Shown: positions 40,401 through 44,860, numbered from the stretch's first letter. The stretch is DNA of 64,000 bases from Simmondsia chinensis (GCA_018398585.1 JAGTTD010000012.1:24003036-24067035); one strand, 5' to 3'. The notes: generated from the letters alone by a model not told the origin. A program made the numbers and translations.

Positions 40401-42330
40401 AATTATTTCCAAACAACCCCTGACCTGTCAGATTTTTGCAAAGAGCATTATTTTCCTGTTTGAGAAGAGCCAACAATTGTTGATATTGGGAAGCAGAAAG
40501 ATCGACAAGGGGACTCCCGTCCTGCTGTCCCGCCGTCGAACCACCAAGTGCCGGTAGCAGCAGCGGGTGCCGGCATTGCGGCAGTAGCTGCAGCAGCCCT
40601 GTTGCTGCTGTTCGTATTACGCTACTTCCACCCGATGGGATACCCGATCAATTCATAACAACGGTCTCTTGAATGTCTCTGTTTCTTACAATAATAACAA
40701 CTTGAACGGCTATGGCGGTTGGGTGGTGGTCCATTGGGAACCGATGAACCACCCCCTACATCAAAGCTATTCCCCTTAGCAACAAGGGCTGTAGCCTCTG
40801 GATAAAAGACACTACCCAAAACAACAATTTGTTGCTTTTCTTCCTGACAAAGTGTTGAATAAGCACTAGACACTGAAGGAAGTATGGCTACTAGGGTATG
40901 GCTAGAGCGGAACCACACGTACACAGAGGTATGGCTACTAGGGTATGCAATTCATCCCAAAGAGCCCTCAATTTGATGAAGTAGTCAAAAATTGGCATGT
41001 TTTCTTGTTTTAAATGTGATATTTCGCGTTGAATTTCATAAACACGAGGAACATTTCATGGGAAAACCACTCATTTAAATGTAGCCAAATGTCGCAGGAT
41101 GTTTCAAAATAAAATATGCTAGCGTTAATTTCTTTGGAGACTGAATTAGTGAGCCATGAGGAGACCATGGAATCACACGCACTCCAGTTTTCAAAATCCA
41201 GTGAATCTTCGTTTGGTTTCGTAATAATTCCATCAAGGAACCCAAATTTTCTTTTAGCCTTAAAAACTTTGAAAATTGATCGCCTCCAAGCTGGAAAGTT
41301 GGGGGTGGTTAAAACGTCTTGCACAAACATAAGCCCTGGATGATCTGAGGGGTGCAAGTAGTAAGGGGAATTTACATCAGGAACTCCCCCTGAAACAACC
41401 ACCAATGCAGCAGTTTGGTTAGTGTTTTCTTCCGTCATTATGAAATACGCAAAAAATACACAAACAAAATAAGACTAACAAGAGGGAAAAGGCTTACAAA
41501 AGGGGCGACCGAAACAGGGGGCAAATCTGGATTCAAGCTTGCTCTGATACCATGTAGAAATCAAGAACACTAAAAATAAACAAAATGGAGGAACACTTAA
41601 AATAATATGAGAATTGGATAACTTTATTCTATAATCACACTCACAATTTATACAAGTACAAGAGGGAACCCAAAAACCTAACACTTACAGAAAGAGAATC
41701 TTAAGCAAATAAATTGCATGTGTTTAAATGACATAAAAGCAAATACCACCACCACCTTCCCCCCCCCCCAAAAAAAAAAAACCAAAAAAATCATCCTAAA
41801 TGCACGATTTCACGGGGAAGGAATCAAGCATTTACATGGCTGTCTTGGTCAAAGATTGTAATTAAAATACTAAATGTACAAAATAAAATATGAGAAAATA
41901 TTTTTAAAAAATATATATATATATTCAACAGTCACATCTAAGGTTTGAGTACGTATTTGTCAATATATATATAATGAGTTACCTTAAGGTTTGAAATTTT
42001 ATGAAGTAGCCACCCTCTGCCAAAATTCAATCAATTATGAATTGTTTCTCAAAAATGGTAACATAGCATATGATTCCAACGTTACATACGTATGTTGTTT
42101 TCTGCAAACATTCAATGGAATACCCCAAAAAAAAAAATATATTGGAATTTGTTGGAACTTTTATATGAAAAAGAAAAAGAAGTATTATGCCTTTCGAATT
42201 ATTTGAAGGACGTTCAAAGTTGTGATGATCTGCTTGTATTGAACGCAGGTTTACATATGGTTTGTTGAGGCTGCTTGGACCTCCAAGCGTTCGTAAGCGC
42301 ATCAATTATGGATGGGCATACGATTTATAG
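3211..42330 (+). CDS. RBL: Rhomboid-like intramembrane serine protease (6 exons, 319 aa)
   Basis: Exons join in frame with GT..AG borders and phases 2,1,0,1,2. The protein has a proline-rich cytosolic N-terminus (residues 20-30), TM1 (about 36-56), then the plant-rhomboid block NDCP...LGRFSF...NPLLGPST (58-93). The L1-loop WR motif is at 111-112, HxxxN at H125/N129 in TM2, catalytic Ser182 in GASGALFG, catalytic His234 in AHIGG, followed by RPQYG. A seventh hydrophobic segment lies at about 279-302. This is the 6+1 TM architecture of plant secretory-pathway rhomboids (RBL group), which cleave membrane proteins within the bilayer in Golgi-type membranes. All catalytic positions are present, so an active protease is predicted. 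Exons 1 and 4-5 look closer to an RBL5-like subgroup than to RBL1/2, by recollection only. Introns 1, 2, 3 and 5 are 6-15 kb and transposon-filled. Expression and splicing are not provable here. Confidence 0.93.
3489..5607. other. Start of intron 1: AT-rich, decayed dispersed repeats
   Basis: No gene is visible. Several blocks between 4680 and 5420 repeat the theme CTCAAGGTACC/CTGAGGTTTGAAAATTTTATCACC in varied orientation and length, suggesting several old copies of one short repeat. The part at 4060-4270 is A-rich without a recognisable product. Confidence 0.5.
5899..5951 (+). repeat. SINE/RTE-type 3' tail inserted in the left arm
   Basis: GGCACTGGGTTGTTGTTGCTATTGTTG... is absent from the matching right arm. 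It resembles the tail at 37557-37590 (GGCACTGGGCCTGTTGTTATTG...). It looks like a severely 5'-truncated Au-SINE/RTE insertion. Confidence 0.6.
6207..6425. mobile_element. Small TIR element nested in the left arm
   Basis: Bounded by TTTTTAGTGCCAC (6207-6219) and its exact complement GTGGCACTAAAAA (6413-6425). The 219-bp interior is missing from the corresponding right arm, where CCGTTAG and the GAGTCGG equivalent are adjacent. Confidence 0.6.
6511..6706. repeat. Cluster of short palindromes ACCGCGTTT..AAACGCGGT (left)
   Basis: Five near-perfect palindromes of about 20 bp sit in series (near 6513, 6541, 6609, 6644 and 6679), with a half unit near 6581. Stems are CCGCGTTT/AAACGCGG with 3-4 nt loops. 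Their GC-rich stems stand out from the AT-rich surroundings. Confidence 0.85.
7029..7222. repeat. Second palindrome cluster (GTCTTTAAGACGCG type)
   Basis: Units near 7032, 7069, 7103 and 7129 share the stem ACGCGTCTTT/AAAGACGCGG with substitutions. A further ACCGCGTTTTCTAAACGCGGT unit lies at 7200-7221, the mirror partner of the first left-cluster unit. Some stems show compensatory-looking or decayed pairs. Confidence 0.8.
7819..8348. other. Intron 1 spacer without gene
   Basis: AT-rich sequence with an A/T-skewed block (7830-7980, TTTTTTCC and CATTCCAAA motifs) like common plant MITE interiors. No clear terminal repeats were found. Confidence 0.4.
8349..8604 (+). pseudogene. LINE (non-LTR) reverse transcriptase C-terminal fragment
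   Basis: The frame encodes YGAECW-like [10 protein letters not shown], then [30 protein letters not shown] and APIEDKLRE. These are the familiar C-terminal motifs of plant LINE/RTE proteins (AECWPVK, MRMLRWMCG, APIxxKLRE). It is 5'-truncated and cut on the right at 8605 by the start of an LTR. Confidence 0.85.
8605..9662 (-). mobile_element. LTR of a minus-strand retroelement, with adjacent polypurine tract
   Basis: Begins TGTCATGACC (8605) and ends CTCATGACA (9662). Immediately inside is TTCCCTTCCCCTT (9663-9675), the complement of a polypurine tract, so this is the 3' LTR of an element read on the minus strand. It interrupts the LINE fragment. The interior is unusually GC-rich for this window and full of CTTGACATGG / GGCACGGGCC / GCGCACC words. 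The partner LTR was not found. Confidence 0.65.
9663..10355 (-). mobile_element. Residual internal sequence of minus-strand retroelement(s)
   Basis: On the minus strand a tract reading LEDKDDF lies just before the polypurine tract, like the end of Gypsy polyproteins. The word TCCTTG(A/G)GGACAAG recurs (9690, 9800). A 107-codon minus-strand frame (10355-10032) starts [11 protein letters not shown] and matches no family I recognise. The boundary with the adjacent Copia piece is unclear. Confidence 0.4.
10356..10461 (-). pseudogene. Copia protease fragment (left part of split element)
   Basis: The minus strand reads [16 protein letters not shown]...SSPYMGN, matching the Copia retropepsin motif (LDSGAS.HMT). 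The frame runs straight into sequence on the far side of the element at 10462-16484 when that insertion and one AGCT are removed, giving [13 protein letters not shown]. Confidence 0.75.
10462..11352 (+). repeat. 5' LTR of the 10462-16484 element
   Basis: Starts TGTCATGGACC and is colinear with 15594-16484 throughout. It contains GTATAAATAAAG (11053), a likely TATA region. The end CCCGTGAGTA differs from CCCATGACA in the right copy. A block GACTTTCGGAGTGAAGTTAAG near its end recurs in altered form at 11527-11547 in the leader. Confidence 0.85.
11353..11922 (+). other. Short leader between the long 5' LTR and the inner LTR pair
   Basis: Begins with the PBS-like GCGGTATCAGAGC and ends with the purine tract TGTGGGGGAGAA. 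It therefore looks like an internal region collapsed to about 570 bp. A 140-codon plus-strand frame (11395-11817) has no recognisable domain. Confidence 0.5.
11923..12418 (+). repeat. Head-to-tail pair of 247-bp LTRs
   Basis: Copy 1 (11923-12169) and copy 2 (12172-12418) are nearly identical, both starting TGTCACGGACCGCCTTTGGC. Copy 1 ends CTCGTGACA, copy 2 CCCGTGAGA. They are separated by AA only. GGGGGAGAA precedes copy 1 and TGGTATCAGAGC (12421-12432) follows copy 2, so the order is PPT-LTR-LTR-PBS, like a two-LTR circle junction. Confidence 0.85.
12421..12432 (+). other. Primer-binding site (tRNA-Met type)
   Basis: TGGTATCAGAGC is the standard plant retrotransposon PBS complementary to initiator tRNA-Met. 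It lies 2 nt after inner LTR copy 2. Confidence 0.85.
12443..13095 (+). pseudogene. Truncated Gag: N-terminal helix region and CCHC zinc knuckle
   Basis: From ATG 12443 the frame reads [10 protein letters not shown], then a charged coiled-coil-like segment, ending 12766. The zinc knuckle [13 protein letters not shown] (12709-12747) lies in another frame and continues [15 protein letters not shown] to 13095. The knuckle followed by DCPKR.AL is typical of chromovirus Gag. The capsid core expected between these parts is missing, and a frameshift separates them. Confidence 0.7.
13150..13887 (+). CDS. Repeat-rich open frame, Ala/Gln/Val-rich (element-encoded)
   Basis: A 245-codon frame made of degenerate short repeats around AQxxGAxHVQTR (DNA words GCGCAGGCCCAGGTGCTGCG). 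It lies between the zinc knuckle and the protease region, where family members normally have a short linker. No catalytic motif is visible. It appears to be an expanded minisatellite that stayed open. Whether it is translated is unknown. Confidence 0.45.
   Translation: MQAQMAETRTQGAGHVQTRAQTPGSSTDSEPVQRAKAQGGAEVRESTHEFALGAHIAQALVAHGAETLESVEVQTYTCDEEHGLAAGVHGAQANVVHRTKAQGCAEVQQEACWSVLGSAKGAHIAQAKGIQMTKASGFVEVKQDAQHGARAAAVVRERTQNQGHACITQAQGADRTKAMEHAEVQTCVTRTETRVMHGASESEAYVGHGGHKAVHVRTQVLGQAQPKALDSEVTGDNRSKTQFAA
14197..15537 (+). CDS. Retropepsin-like region, repeat linker and chromodomain-like tail in one 446-aa frame
   Basis: The N-terminal third reads [13 protein letters not shown]...EAEGLGL then [18 protein letters not shown]. 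This is colinear with the chromovirus protease (ALVDTGATHNF...VVLGMDF), but the active-site motif D-T-G-A is D-M-G-A (14227-14238), so activity is doubtful. The middle consists of degenerate repeats such as [13 protein letters not shown] and MGAQSLGLG. The end reads [22 protein letters not shown] (15463-15525), like an integrase chromodomain (YLVKWKGLP..EASW), then breaks by frameshift. RT, RNase H and integrase catalytic parts are absent. The continuous 1.3-kb frame is striking for a deletion derivative. Confidence 0.65.
   Translation: MYAAETEALCDMGAKHNSSSRQEAEGLGLGLDKRVGWMKTGSLSSRLIYDRGRAVSSHMGGWHSTSGLTVVLEDDFKTVLGMNFFDSLKLLSLPMNDVMEMTQTKEAQSGLEAHKDAEPPDKLWQSLLRAEVEPRIGDQVKSAHVLRWAVLRLPMTVHGVRMGAHVLGMREHDLGMGAQSLGLGSLDLTLVAHEVRTNALGLRIEAQCLKWDGHEMHILTQDTSSIKLLKSDAVEDNTKELDIVRTYTQKTWQKKKWDELKPPWEEVDSNTELGLGTAPPATVKFSQDKAMTAHVRHWAAPGQTEDAHRVRKTWHGMCGAARHLHLDAHDLGMGAFDLHWSAHGLHTCLHGMRTAMHCFATLELLKIAPDKETLRLRTGALSKDACHGPWTLEALQDQGKLNLRHLMRANTDDLAEQGMGRRGRTKYMEYLVSWKGLPNIEASGGI
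15594..16484 (+). repeat. 3' LTR of the 10462-16484 element
   Basis: Starts TGTCACGGACC directly after the purine tract GAGGGAGAA and ends CCCATGACA before AGCTGC. It is colinear with the left LTR, with scattered single-base differences, many of them C/T or G/A transitions. Confidence 0.87.
16485..17324 (-). pseudogene. Copia gag and gag-protease linker (right part of split element)
   Basis: The minus-strand frame 17324-16980 contains [39 protein letters not shown], matching Copia Gag (UBN2 type: W..LE..Y...S.A....L...L). Downstream sequence to 16485 leads into the protease fragment at 10461-10356. A related copy of this region is at 33470-33970, so both belong to one Copia family. Confidence 0.75.
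17325..18348. other. Copia 5' portion remnant and end of intron 1
   Basis: On the minus strand 17617-17363 is proline-rich, like Copia Gag N-termini; the plus-strand frame opposite is a shadow. The block 17640-17740 (CATATATAAAGAGAATAAA...ATCATAGTAGAA) resembles 35070-35180 and 30130-30180, so it is a likely LTR scrap. From 17760 to the exon 2 acceptor nothing is recognisable. Confidence 0.45.
18349..18509 (+). CDS. RBL: Rhomboid exon 2 (WR and HxxxN motifs)
   Basis: Acceptor TTTTGCAG ends at 18348 and donor GTAAGT starts at 18510. The exon encodes LQRLGG, WWRL, WLHAG and [13 protein letters not shown], ending FGF plus one base. It holds the L1-loop WR pair and the TM2 His/Asn that form the oxyanion hole in rhomboids. 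An in-frame stop soon after the donor supports the border. Confidence 0.93.
18848..19085 (+). repeat. 5' LTR of intron-2 Copia (decayed)
   Basis: Matches 28669-28860 well up to about 19030, then diverges. The right LTR is 347 bp, so the 3' part here is rearranged or lost. Confidence 0.7.
19356..19742. mobile_element. 387-bp Mutator-like MITE with perfect 9-bp target duplication
   Basis: Flanked by AATAATTAT on both sides (19347-19355 and 19743-19751). Terminal inverted repeats of about 125 bp begin GGGTTAT and contain GTGTCAATTTAGTCC and GTACTTTTAATT words in both arms. It has no coding capacity. A partial relative lies at 60790-60890. Confidence 0.88.
19780..20890 (-). pseudogene. Antisense Gypsy fragment with RT motifs
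   Basis: On the minus strand 20725-20580 reads [27 protein letters not shown] then [18 protein letters not shown]. This matches the Gypsy RT start ([35 protein letters not shown]). The rest of the block (19780-20560) is homogeneous in base use but not identifiable. No LTRs of its own were seen. Confidence 0.65.
20936..21300 (+). pseudogene. Copia RT, 5' part
   Basis: Reads [27 protein letters not shown] (RT start of Copia: [17 protein letters not shown]). Later, in shifted frames, come [18 protein letters not shown] and [15 protein letters not shown]. Frameshifts and stops are present. The frame is interrupted at 21306 by a nested element and resumes at 27025. Confidence 0.85.
21306..21815 (+). 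repeat. 5' LTR (internally deleted) of nested element
   Basis: Contains repeated GCCGTTGGAATTCATT and TTACCGTTTATAG words and a CT run (21621-21645). It jumps from GACAGTGGCC straight to AATAGTCGATTTTTCTAACA, skipping about 334 bp of the other LTR. Confidence 0.85.
23001..23073 (-). ncRNA. tRNA-like sequence (degenerate tRNA or SINE head)
   Basis: The minus strand carries an A-box-like TGGCCTAGTGG (23063-23053) and B box GGTTTGAGTCC (23019-23009) with a good T-arm, and CTCAC/GTGAG could form an anticodon stem. The anticodon loop would be 9 nt and the acceptor ends do not pair, so a functional tRNA is unlikely. It resembles plant tRNA-Arg. A tRNA-derived SINE head is the alternative. Confidence 0.5.
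26181..27024 (+). repeat. 3' LTR of nested element
   Basis: 844 bp, starting TGCAGGAAAAATG (the start is mutated relative to TGTTAG) and ending TTTTTCTAACA. The extra part after GACAGTGGCC is TTTTACTG/CACTG-rich. Confidence 0.85.
27025..27540 (+). pseudogene. Copia RT, 3' part
   Basis: Reads [14 protein letters not shown] (RT catalytic YVDD), then [33 protein letters not shown] and YARIIGS-like [24 protein letters not shown]. It has frameshifts and stops. It continues the RT fragment that ends at 21300. Confidence 0.88.
27569..27988 (+). pseudogene. Copia RNase H domain
   Basis: The open frame contains [35 protein letters not shown] (Copia RNase H: W.S.KQ....S..E.E..A), [15 protein letters not shown] and ADPLTKGL. 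It ends shortly after, as Copia polyproteins do. The central Glu of the usual TTESEF/Y motif is Lys here. Confidence 0.88.
27989..28668 (+). other. Copia non-coding tail before the 3' LTR
   Basis: Contains tandem-like copies of TGATGGAC..AC.. and GATGTCCATAGCC.TTTATGGTGGTGTGGG (28180-28320). It is similar to 25670-25860 in the nested element. Confidence 0.55.
28669..29015 (+). repeat. 3' LTR of intron-2 Copia
   Basis: TGTTGGAATTTGG to TTTCTCCAACA, 347 bp, preceded by a purine-rich CCATGTGGAGGAT. Confidence 0.85.
29016..29500. other. End of intron 2, no gene seen
   Basis: Pyrimidine-rich sequence leads to the exon 3 acceptor GGCAG. Two small frames here carry no recognisable motif. Confidence 0.5.
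29501..29679 (+). CDS. RBL: Rhomboid exon 3 (catalytic serine)
   Basis: Acceptor GGCAG ends at 29500 and donor GTATCC starts at 29680. It completes a split Leu codon and encodes [14 protein letters not shown], then [29 protein letters not shown]. The catalytic serine is in GASGA. The segment [13 protein letters not shown] before it looks a few residues longer than in RBLs I recall. Confidence 0.94.
30306..30542 (-). pseudogene. Copia RNase H fragment
   Basis: A 78-codon minus-strand frame with [33 protein letters not shown] and [11 protein letters not shown]. These match the Copia RNase H pattern (SRSS.EAEYRALA, L.CDNISA.YL..NP, H.RTKH.EVD). Confidence 0.88.
33756..33968 (-). pseudogene. Copia Gag fragment
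   Basis: A minus-strand frame with [20 protein letters not shown], similar to the Gag remnant at 17324-16980. Nearby sequence is also alignable between the two sites. Confidence 0.65.
35231..35870. other. End of intron 3, no gene seen
   Basis: AT-rich, with CTTTCTCTTTCTCC near 35570-35585. It ends at the exon 4 acceptor CGTTTGCAG. Confidence 0.5.
35871..36045 (+). CDS. RBL: Rhomboid exon 4 (catalytic histidine)
   Basis: Acceptor GTTTGCAG ends at 35870 and donor GTAGTG starts at 36046. It encodes [10 protein letters not shown]..., [18 protein letters not shown] and LLIRPQYGY. The His in AHIGG is the catalytic-dyad partner, and the small-residue ladder after it is typical of rhomboid TM6. Confidence 0.94.
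36202..36286 (+). CDS. RBL: Rhomboid exon 5 (start of the seventh hydrophobic segment)
   Basis: After the 156-bp intron 4 (36046-36201), the exon encodes [15 protein letters not shown] then [12 protein letters not shown], ending with GG of a split Gly codon before GTATGC at 36287. Reading on without splicing stays open for 37 more codons to TAG at 36396-36398, so intron retention would give a different short C-terminus. Confidence 0.85.
36432..36801 (-). repeat. 3' LTR of intron-5 Copia
   Basis: 370 bp, with a C run (36613-36629) followed by an A run (36630-36656) at the place where the other LTR has a shorter C/A tract (41759-41780). Confidence 0.88.
36990..37798 (-). pseudogene. Copia RNase H, split by the LINE/SINE insert
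   Basis: Before the insert (37798-37611): [24 protein letters not shown] and LRGAPISW. After it (37186-37020): [26 protein letters not shown] then [10 protein letters not shown]. One in-frame TAG stands where CAG (Q of KKQS) is expected. All core RNase H residues of the Copia pattern are otherwise readable. Confidence 0.88.
37207..37590 (+). mobile_element. RTE-type LINE 3' end with SINE-like tail, 20-bp target duplication
   Basis: The insert is flanked by a perfect 20-bp duplication starting GCCAAGAAATAGG (37187-37206 and 37591-37610). Its 5' part encodes [21 protein letters not shown] then stop, the C-terminal motif of plant RTE LINEs. Then come CTT repeats (37376-37407) and an Au-SINE-like block with GGAAACAGCCTCC, GGTAAGGCTGCGTACA, CGGGAGCT and GGCACTGGG, ending in (TTG)n. 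It splits the Copia RNase H frame (GAPISW | RSKK). Confidence 0.85.
38100..38636 (-). pseudogene. Copia reverse transcriptase
   Basis: 38636-38271 reads [30 protein letters not shown], then [40 protein letters not shown] and [17 protein letters not shown]. Further left, past a stop, the complement of GTTGATGATGTGGTTATTACC (38140-38160) codes the YxDD region. Confidence 0.88.
39018..39689 (-). pseudogene. Copia integrase core, C-terminal part
   Basis: A 223-codon frame: [12 protein letters not shown] (second catalytic Asp), [21 protein letters not shown] (Glu region, usual NGVVERKH with E for R), [22 protein letters not shown], and [19 protein letters not shown]. It contains no stop. Confidence 0.9.
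39712..40071 (-). pseudogene. Copia GAG-pre-integrase and integrase start
   Basis: Reads [16 protein letters not shown] (LWHxRLGH motif), [15 protein letters not shown] (zinc-binding C..C), [32 protein letters not shown] (first catalytic Asp in DIWGP and the DDFSR block). The frame joins the integrase frame after a break near 39700. Confidence 0.9.
40135..40476 (-). pseudogene. Copia protease
   Basis: [12 protein letters not shown] is the retropepsin motif (usual WI.D.GATDHM), followed by [20 protein letters not shown] and [14 protein letters not shown] (P.F..NLLSVSKLT). The active-site DTGA is intact. Confidence 0.9.
40622..41438 (-). pseudogene. Copia Gag with CCHC zinc knuckle
   Basis: 41438-41010 begins MTEENTNQ and contains [29 protein letters not shown] and [10 protein letters not shown], the N-terminal Gag pattern of this Copia group. 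40924-40622 holds [14 protein letters not shown] followed by YELIGYP. Frameshifts separate the two pieces. Confidence 0.85.
41553..41930 (-). repeat. 5' LTR of intron-5 Copia
   Basis: 378 bp, TGTAGAAATC to ATATTCAACA, next to the PBS. It differs from its partner by small indels and the homopolymer tract. Confidence 0.88.
42249..42330 (+). CDS. RBL: Rhomboid exon 6 (C-terminus, stop TAG)
   Basis: Acceptor GAACGCAG ends at 42248, after a TG-rich tract. Joined to exon 5 it gives [10 protein letters not shown], which completes a seventh hydrophobic segment as in other RBLs, then a basic tail ending at TAG 42328-42330. Its distance from exon 5 (about 6 kb, filled by a Copia element) makes this the least certain exon. 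Fit of phase and of the GxTxGLxxLL pattern argues for it. Confidence 0.7.
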
Positions 42331-43413
42331 CAATCTCCAAAGTCTCTACATAGGTCAAGTGTAAAATGTATAAAAAGCCAATATATAAACGGAACCTGGA
42401 AAAATGTCACGAAATATGGTTTACCCATTTCATAAGTTAGTCAAAGTATTTCGGAGCTCTCAGGATTTGAATTTAGAAGATCAACAAAGAAAAGGTATTC
42501 GAGAATGAATTTATTGAATTGTGAGAATTTGTTGAGAAGTACCATTTTTTATATATGAAAGTATGGAAGAAAATTATAAGCCCCGTTTTTTAAACAAACC
42601 TTCCTAATGCATTGTCAATTAGATTACTTAAAGGTCAGGCGAGTATTCACTGAATATAAGTTTTTGATTCTTTGTCCTAGTTAACCAACCAACCAACCAC
42701 CTAATTTTTTAACAATAGGGGTAGTAGCAATCAAAGTTCTCACATGATGGAAGTTAGGTTTTAGCATCCCAAACAGTATTTTAATACCTTCCATGAAGGC
42801 GAAATCTCGCCCTAAAAAGCCTTGATATTGCCATATTATCGCCCTTCACAATGATTCACTTATAACGTAGAGTTAATACTTTTTTAATTCCATCTCTAAT
42901 AGTTATCAATTCAGCAATTATGACCATAGACAAACCAAAATTATTCTATCCTACCACAAAGAGTTTGCCAAACTAGTCCTTAATAACATAGCATGTTGTT
43001 GGGGCTATTAAGGAAGTTTGACCAATCAAATTTTACCTTGGTGTAATTTAAAGATGGAGATTTCCCACGAATGCACTGTAGAAGCTTCGTTTTATCCTGA
43101 GTGAGGATGGAATGGATGAAAATTCAAGAAACCTAACACAACTAAATGAGGTTAGTTAAGAGGCAATTTGGACCAAGAAATTTCTTGAATGTACTCATAT
43201 TCTAGCACTTTGTAAGCTATAACATCATATCAATGAAAGAAATATGTTTCTATTCCATCCTATATCCTCTTCTCATCTTCAAAAACTAATAAGAAAAAGA
43301 TCATCTGAAACTAACACGTGATTTTGGACTTCAGTCATAATAGCATGAGATATTAGTTTAATTGGTCATAGCACCCCCTTGTCAACGCAAAAGCTGTAGG
43401 CTTAAGGCTAAAG
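42331..43413. other. 3' flank of the rhomboid gene, no gene seen
   Basis: AT-rich. No canonical AATAAA stands close after the stop; TATAAAAAGCC and ATATATAAAC (42368-42388) may serve as near-upstream elements. Nothing else is recognisable up to the LTR at 43414. Confidence 0.4.
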
Positions 43414-43594
43414 TGATGCAGCCCTACGTTAGGGCTTGGTGGCACTTGCTTGGCGCAAAGGTCTTAGCGGACACAGAGGAGGAGTTTGAGTAGGAAGTCT
43501 AATTTGAGTTTAAGTAGGATTAGTTTAGATTTAAAATTCAGATTTAATTTTTATATTTATCTTTCAGAATTTGATTCTTTTTAGGATTAGCCGC

Positions 43595-43644
<50 letters not shown>

Positions 43645-43814
43645 TTATTTAGTTCATAAATTTTCAAATTAATTTCCTTTTTAGAGCCTCTTTCTCGGGT
43701 TGTGAAATTAGAGTGTTATTTTTTCCTTGTTTGTTTTATTAGACCTTAATAAAATTAAGGGCAGGATGTTGAACCTTTCCGTTCCCCTAAATTTTCCACT
43801 TACGCAGTGCATCA
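43414..43814 (+). repeat. 5' LTR of Gypsy element
   Basis: 401 bp. It includes an expanded (TA)n(GA)n tract at 43596-43641 that the right LTR lacks, which accounts for most of the length difference. Confidence 0.88.
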
Positions 43815-44860
43815 GCTGGTATCAGAGTTCAAAACGATTTCTGAGATGGCCCATTGTCAACAAAGGAACGCAGGAATTGACGACATTTACGAGTGGGACT
43901 TCCAAACACAGTCCGTGAGGAAGTTTAAGGAGTTGGAGGAGAAATTCCGACGAATCGAGCATTGCTTGATTCAATTAGGGGCAAATCCCGATCTTGAATC
44001 GGGAACCCAGCCCCAACGCCCATTAACACCGGGTGCGAACGAAGACACAGACGAGATTTTTCAGAATCCTTTCCCGGACACTGAGCTCCTGAACCGAAGG
44101 CCGAGGAGAACTCAGCCTTTTACTAGAGGCGCCAATGATAATGAAGATCGGAGGTGGGAATCTGACCTCCAGAATGAAATTTCGGAGTTTAATGGTGGAG
44201 GACGCCCTGAGGATTTCTTAGATTGGCTCGTAGCCGTCGAGGAGGTTCTGGAGTTCAGGGAGGTGCAAGAAACAAAGTAGGTGCCGCTTGTTGCTACTCG
44301 GTTACGGGGTAGGGCAGTCGTCTGGTGGACGCAACTGAAACAGATTCAGTTGCGCTAAGGAAAAGCCAAGATAGACTCTTGGGAGAAGATGAAGAAACAT
44401 ATGTGGGGCGCCTTCTTGCCTCACAACCACGCTAGAAGATGTACCAGCACCTTCAAGGATTGCGACAGGGTTCGAAGTCTATGAAGGAATATAGGGCTGA
44501 GTTCTATTCATTGATCGCCAAGAATGACTTGGCGGAGAATGGAAAACAATTGGCGGACCGATACATAAGCAGGTTGAGGGAGCCAATACAAGAGGTATTG
44601 AATATGTTTGACATCTTCACCATCTCTAAAACAAATCAAAGGGTCGTGAATGTTGAACGCCTGCAAAGGCATCGCCAAATTGGCGGCACTTGGGGATCAC
44701 AGGTTGGCGGCAAAGACAATGTAAGAGTAGCGCCTATGCAGGCCGCATAGAATAGGCCTTCAATCGCCAGTGCTGGTAAACCTAACGCACAAGACTTGGC
44801 GGGAACATCGAGGGCTCATTGCTTTTAAGTGTGGAGAAGTAGGTCACCTAGCCGCTGAGT
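43807..44860 (+). pseudogene. Gypsy Gag with broken zinc knuckle
   Basis: 43807-44280 ends with GRPEDFLDWLVAVEEVLEFREVQETK (Gag capsid start). 44439-44750 reads MYQHLQGLRQGSKSMKEYRAEFYSLIAKNDLAEN...ISRLREPIQ (capsid C-terminal region). The knuckle near 44818 reads CF-KCGEVGHLAAE with an extra T and TGA replacing the last Cys. At least four disruptions are visible. Confidence 0.85.

Larger units (their letters stand above)
36432..41930 (-). mobile_element. Minus-strand Copia in intron 5, nearly complete gene order
   Basis: LTRs at 36432-36801 and 41553-41930 start TGTARAAATCAAGAACAC and end TTCAACA. The PBS complement GCTCTGATACCA (41541-41552) abuts the right LTR, fixing minus orientation. 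Reading leftwards: Gag (41438-40622), protease (40476-40140), GAG-pre-integrase and integrase (40071-39018), RT (38636-38271 and beyond), RNase H (37798-36990, split by a retroposed insert). Few stops break each domain. Immediate 5-bp flanks GTTGC and GTCAC do not match; a 12-mer CATCTAAGGTTT occurs on both sides a little further out. Confidence 0.9.
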
